Source: Frankiaceae bacterium (lineage in GTDB: Bacteria; Actinomycetota; Actinomycetes; Mycobacteriales; SCTD01). Taken from it: a stretch of DNA of 5,361 nt. This document shows, piece by piece, positions 4,700-5,361 of the stretch (positions within the stretch are counted from its first letter, which is position 1; each line of letters opens with the position of its first letter). Location: NCBI GenBank assembly GCA_947479995.1, contig CANKBT010000237.1, positions 1-5,361 of the forward strand. Reading direction: 5' to 3'. The notes under the pieces were generated by a model that did no database searches, had not been told where the DNA came from, and was given only the letters and a program-made list of their open reading frames with translations. The translations under genes were made by a program, and so were the position numbers.

Positions 4700-5361
4700 A
4701 GGAAGTCGTCCAGCACGCGCACGCCGAACCGCAGCGCGTCGAGCGGCACGCGCTCGTCGACGCCGTGGAACATGCCGCTGAAGTCGAGGTCGGACGGCAG
4801 GCGCAGCGGCGCGAAGCCGAAGCACCGCATGCCCAGCCGGCTGAAGCTCTTGGCGTCGGTGCCGCCCGACAGCGCGTACGGCACGGGGCGGGCGCCCGGG
4901 TCGTGCGCCTTGAGCGAGGCGACCATCGCGTCGACGAGCGCGCCCTCGAACTCGGTCTCCAGCGCGATGTCGTAGTGGACGTACTCGCGGGTGACGCCGG
5001 GGCCGAGCAGGGCGTCGACCTCGCGCTCCCACTCGTCCTCGAAGCCGGGCAGGAAGCGGCCGTCGACCATCGCGTGCGCGCGTCCGGGGATGACGTTGTG
5101 CTTGTAGCCGGCGTCGAGCATCGTCGGGTTCGCGGTGTTGCGCAGGGTCGCGCCGACGATCCGGGCCATCGGCCCGAGCAGCTTGACGGTCGACGCCATG
5201 TCCTCGGCGTCGAGCTCGACGCCGAACGCGTCGCTGACCTCGTCGAGGAAGCGGCGCACCGTCTTCGTGACGTGGATCGGCAGCGGGGTGCTGCCGATGC
5301 GCGCGACGGCCTCGGCGAGCCGGGTGACGGCGTTGTCGCTGCTGAGCATCGAGCCGTGGCC
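4687..5361 (-). CDS. M20-family metallopeptidase, C-terminal part
   Basis: The visible 224 residues are the C-terminal part of an M20 (M20/M25/M40) zinc peptidase; the frame is open to the right edge, so the N-terminus is missing. The internal ATG near 5349 is not the start, because the four codons before it encode GHGS, giving GHGSMLSSDNAVTRLAEAV, the usual entry to the dimerisation domain. Further motifs are NPTMLDAGYKHNVIPG (visible residues 78-93) and AHAMVDGRFLPG (95-106), then SGGTDAKSFSRLG (165-177) and FHGVDERV (198-205). H199 there matches the C-terminal metal ligand of the family. The remaining metal ligands and catalytic Glu lie in the missing part. Members cleave dipeptides, N-acyl amino acids or similar amides, usually in the cytoplasm; the substrate is not predictable. 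No membrane segment is seen. It is convergent with rmlA, 8 bases away. Confidence 0.92.
   Translation of the reverse strand, partial: GHGSMLSSDNAVTRLAEAVARIGSTPLPIHVTKTVRRFLDEVSDAFGVELDAEDMASTVKLLGPMARIVGATLRNTANPTMLDAGYKHNVIPGRAHAMVDGRFLPGFEDEWEREVDALLGPGVTREYVHYDIALETEFEGALVDAMVASLKAHDPGARPVPYALSGGTDAKSFSRLGMRCFGFAPLRLPSDLDFSGMFHGVDERVPLDALRFGVRVLDDFLDRC

Noticed and set aside
2829..5032. Long minus-strand open frames opposite rmlD and rmlA, the second running on into the peptidase gene
   Set aside because: Arg/Ala/Gly-rich translations without recognisable domains. They overlap well-supported genes and cross the convergent gene boundary, so they are composition artefacts.
4687..5349. A complete 220-residue peptidase starting at the ATG near 5349
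   Set aside because: The codons upstream of it encode GHGS, the conserved start of the M20 dimerisation domain, and the frame stays open to the window edge, so the gene is longer and truncated by the window.
1..5361. tRNA, rRNA, CRISPR array, insertion sequence, attachment site or new defence-type system
   Set aside because: The non-coding gaps are all under 80 bases, and I see no repeat array, transposase, terminal inverted repeat or RNA gene pattern. The genes present are known metabolic families.

Overview
The window is about three quarters G+C. Six of the seven visible start codons are GTG, and coding density is very high. It also carries a luciferase-like (probably F420-type) oxidoreductase and a small DUF5703-type protein. 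Together these point to a high-GC actinobacterium (Actinomycetota); I cannot name the genus from the sequence.

Layout, left to right. Positions 1-107 (minus) hold the first 35 codons of a luciferase-like oxidoreductase that leaves the window on the left. A 55-base divergent promoter region separates it from an aldo/keto reductase (163-1176, plus), followed after 22 bases by a 63-residue DUF5703-type protein (1199-1390, plus). A 78-base gap with a GC-rich hairpin and a -10 box precedes the main block, a four-gene operon of overlapping genes on the plus strand: rmlB (1469-2455), rmlC (2455-2985), rmlD (2982-3815) and rmlA (3812-4678). A convergent M20-family metallopeptidase (4687 to the right edge, minus) closes the window; its N-terminal half lies outside.

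The four rml genes encode the whole pathway from glucose-1-phosphate plus dTTP to dTDP-L-rhamnose. RmlA makes dTDP-glucose, RmlB oxidises and dehydrates it to the 4-keto-6-deoxy sugar, RmlC epimerises C3 and C5, and RmlD reduces C4. The gene order B-C-D-A does not follow the order of the reactions. Every junction overlaps by 1 or 4 bases, so translation is probably coupled and output stoichiometric. The product normally feeds rhamnosyltransferases for cell-wall polysaccharide, glycolipid or glycosylated metabolites; no transferase is in view. The flanking oxidoreductases, DUF5703 protein and peptidase have no evident link to rhamnose.

I see no mobile element, CRISPR array, tRNA, rRNA or sign of a new multi-gene system. 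The points most worth a second look are a run of leaderless-looking GTG starts, a possible shared bidirectional -10 element, and an RmlC of the type I associate with streptococci rather than the classical enterobacterial/mycobacterial type. No stretch longer than 300 bases lacks a gene.
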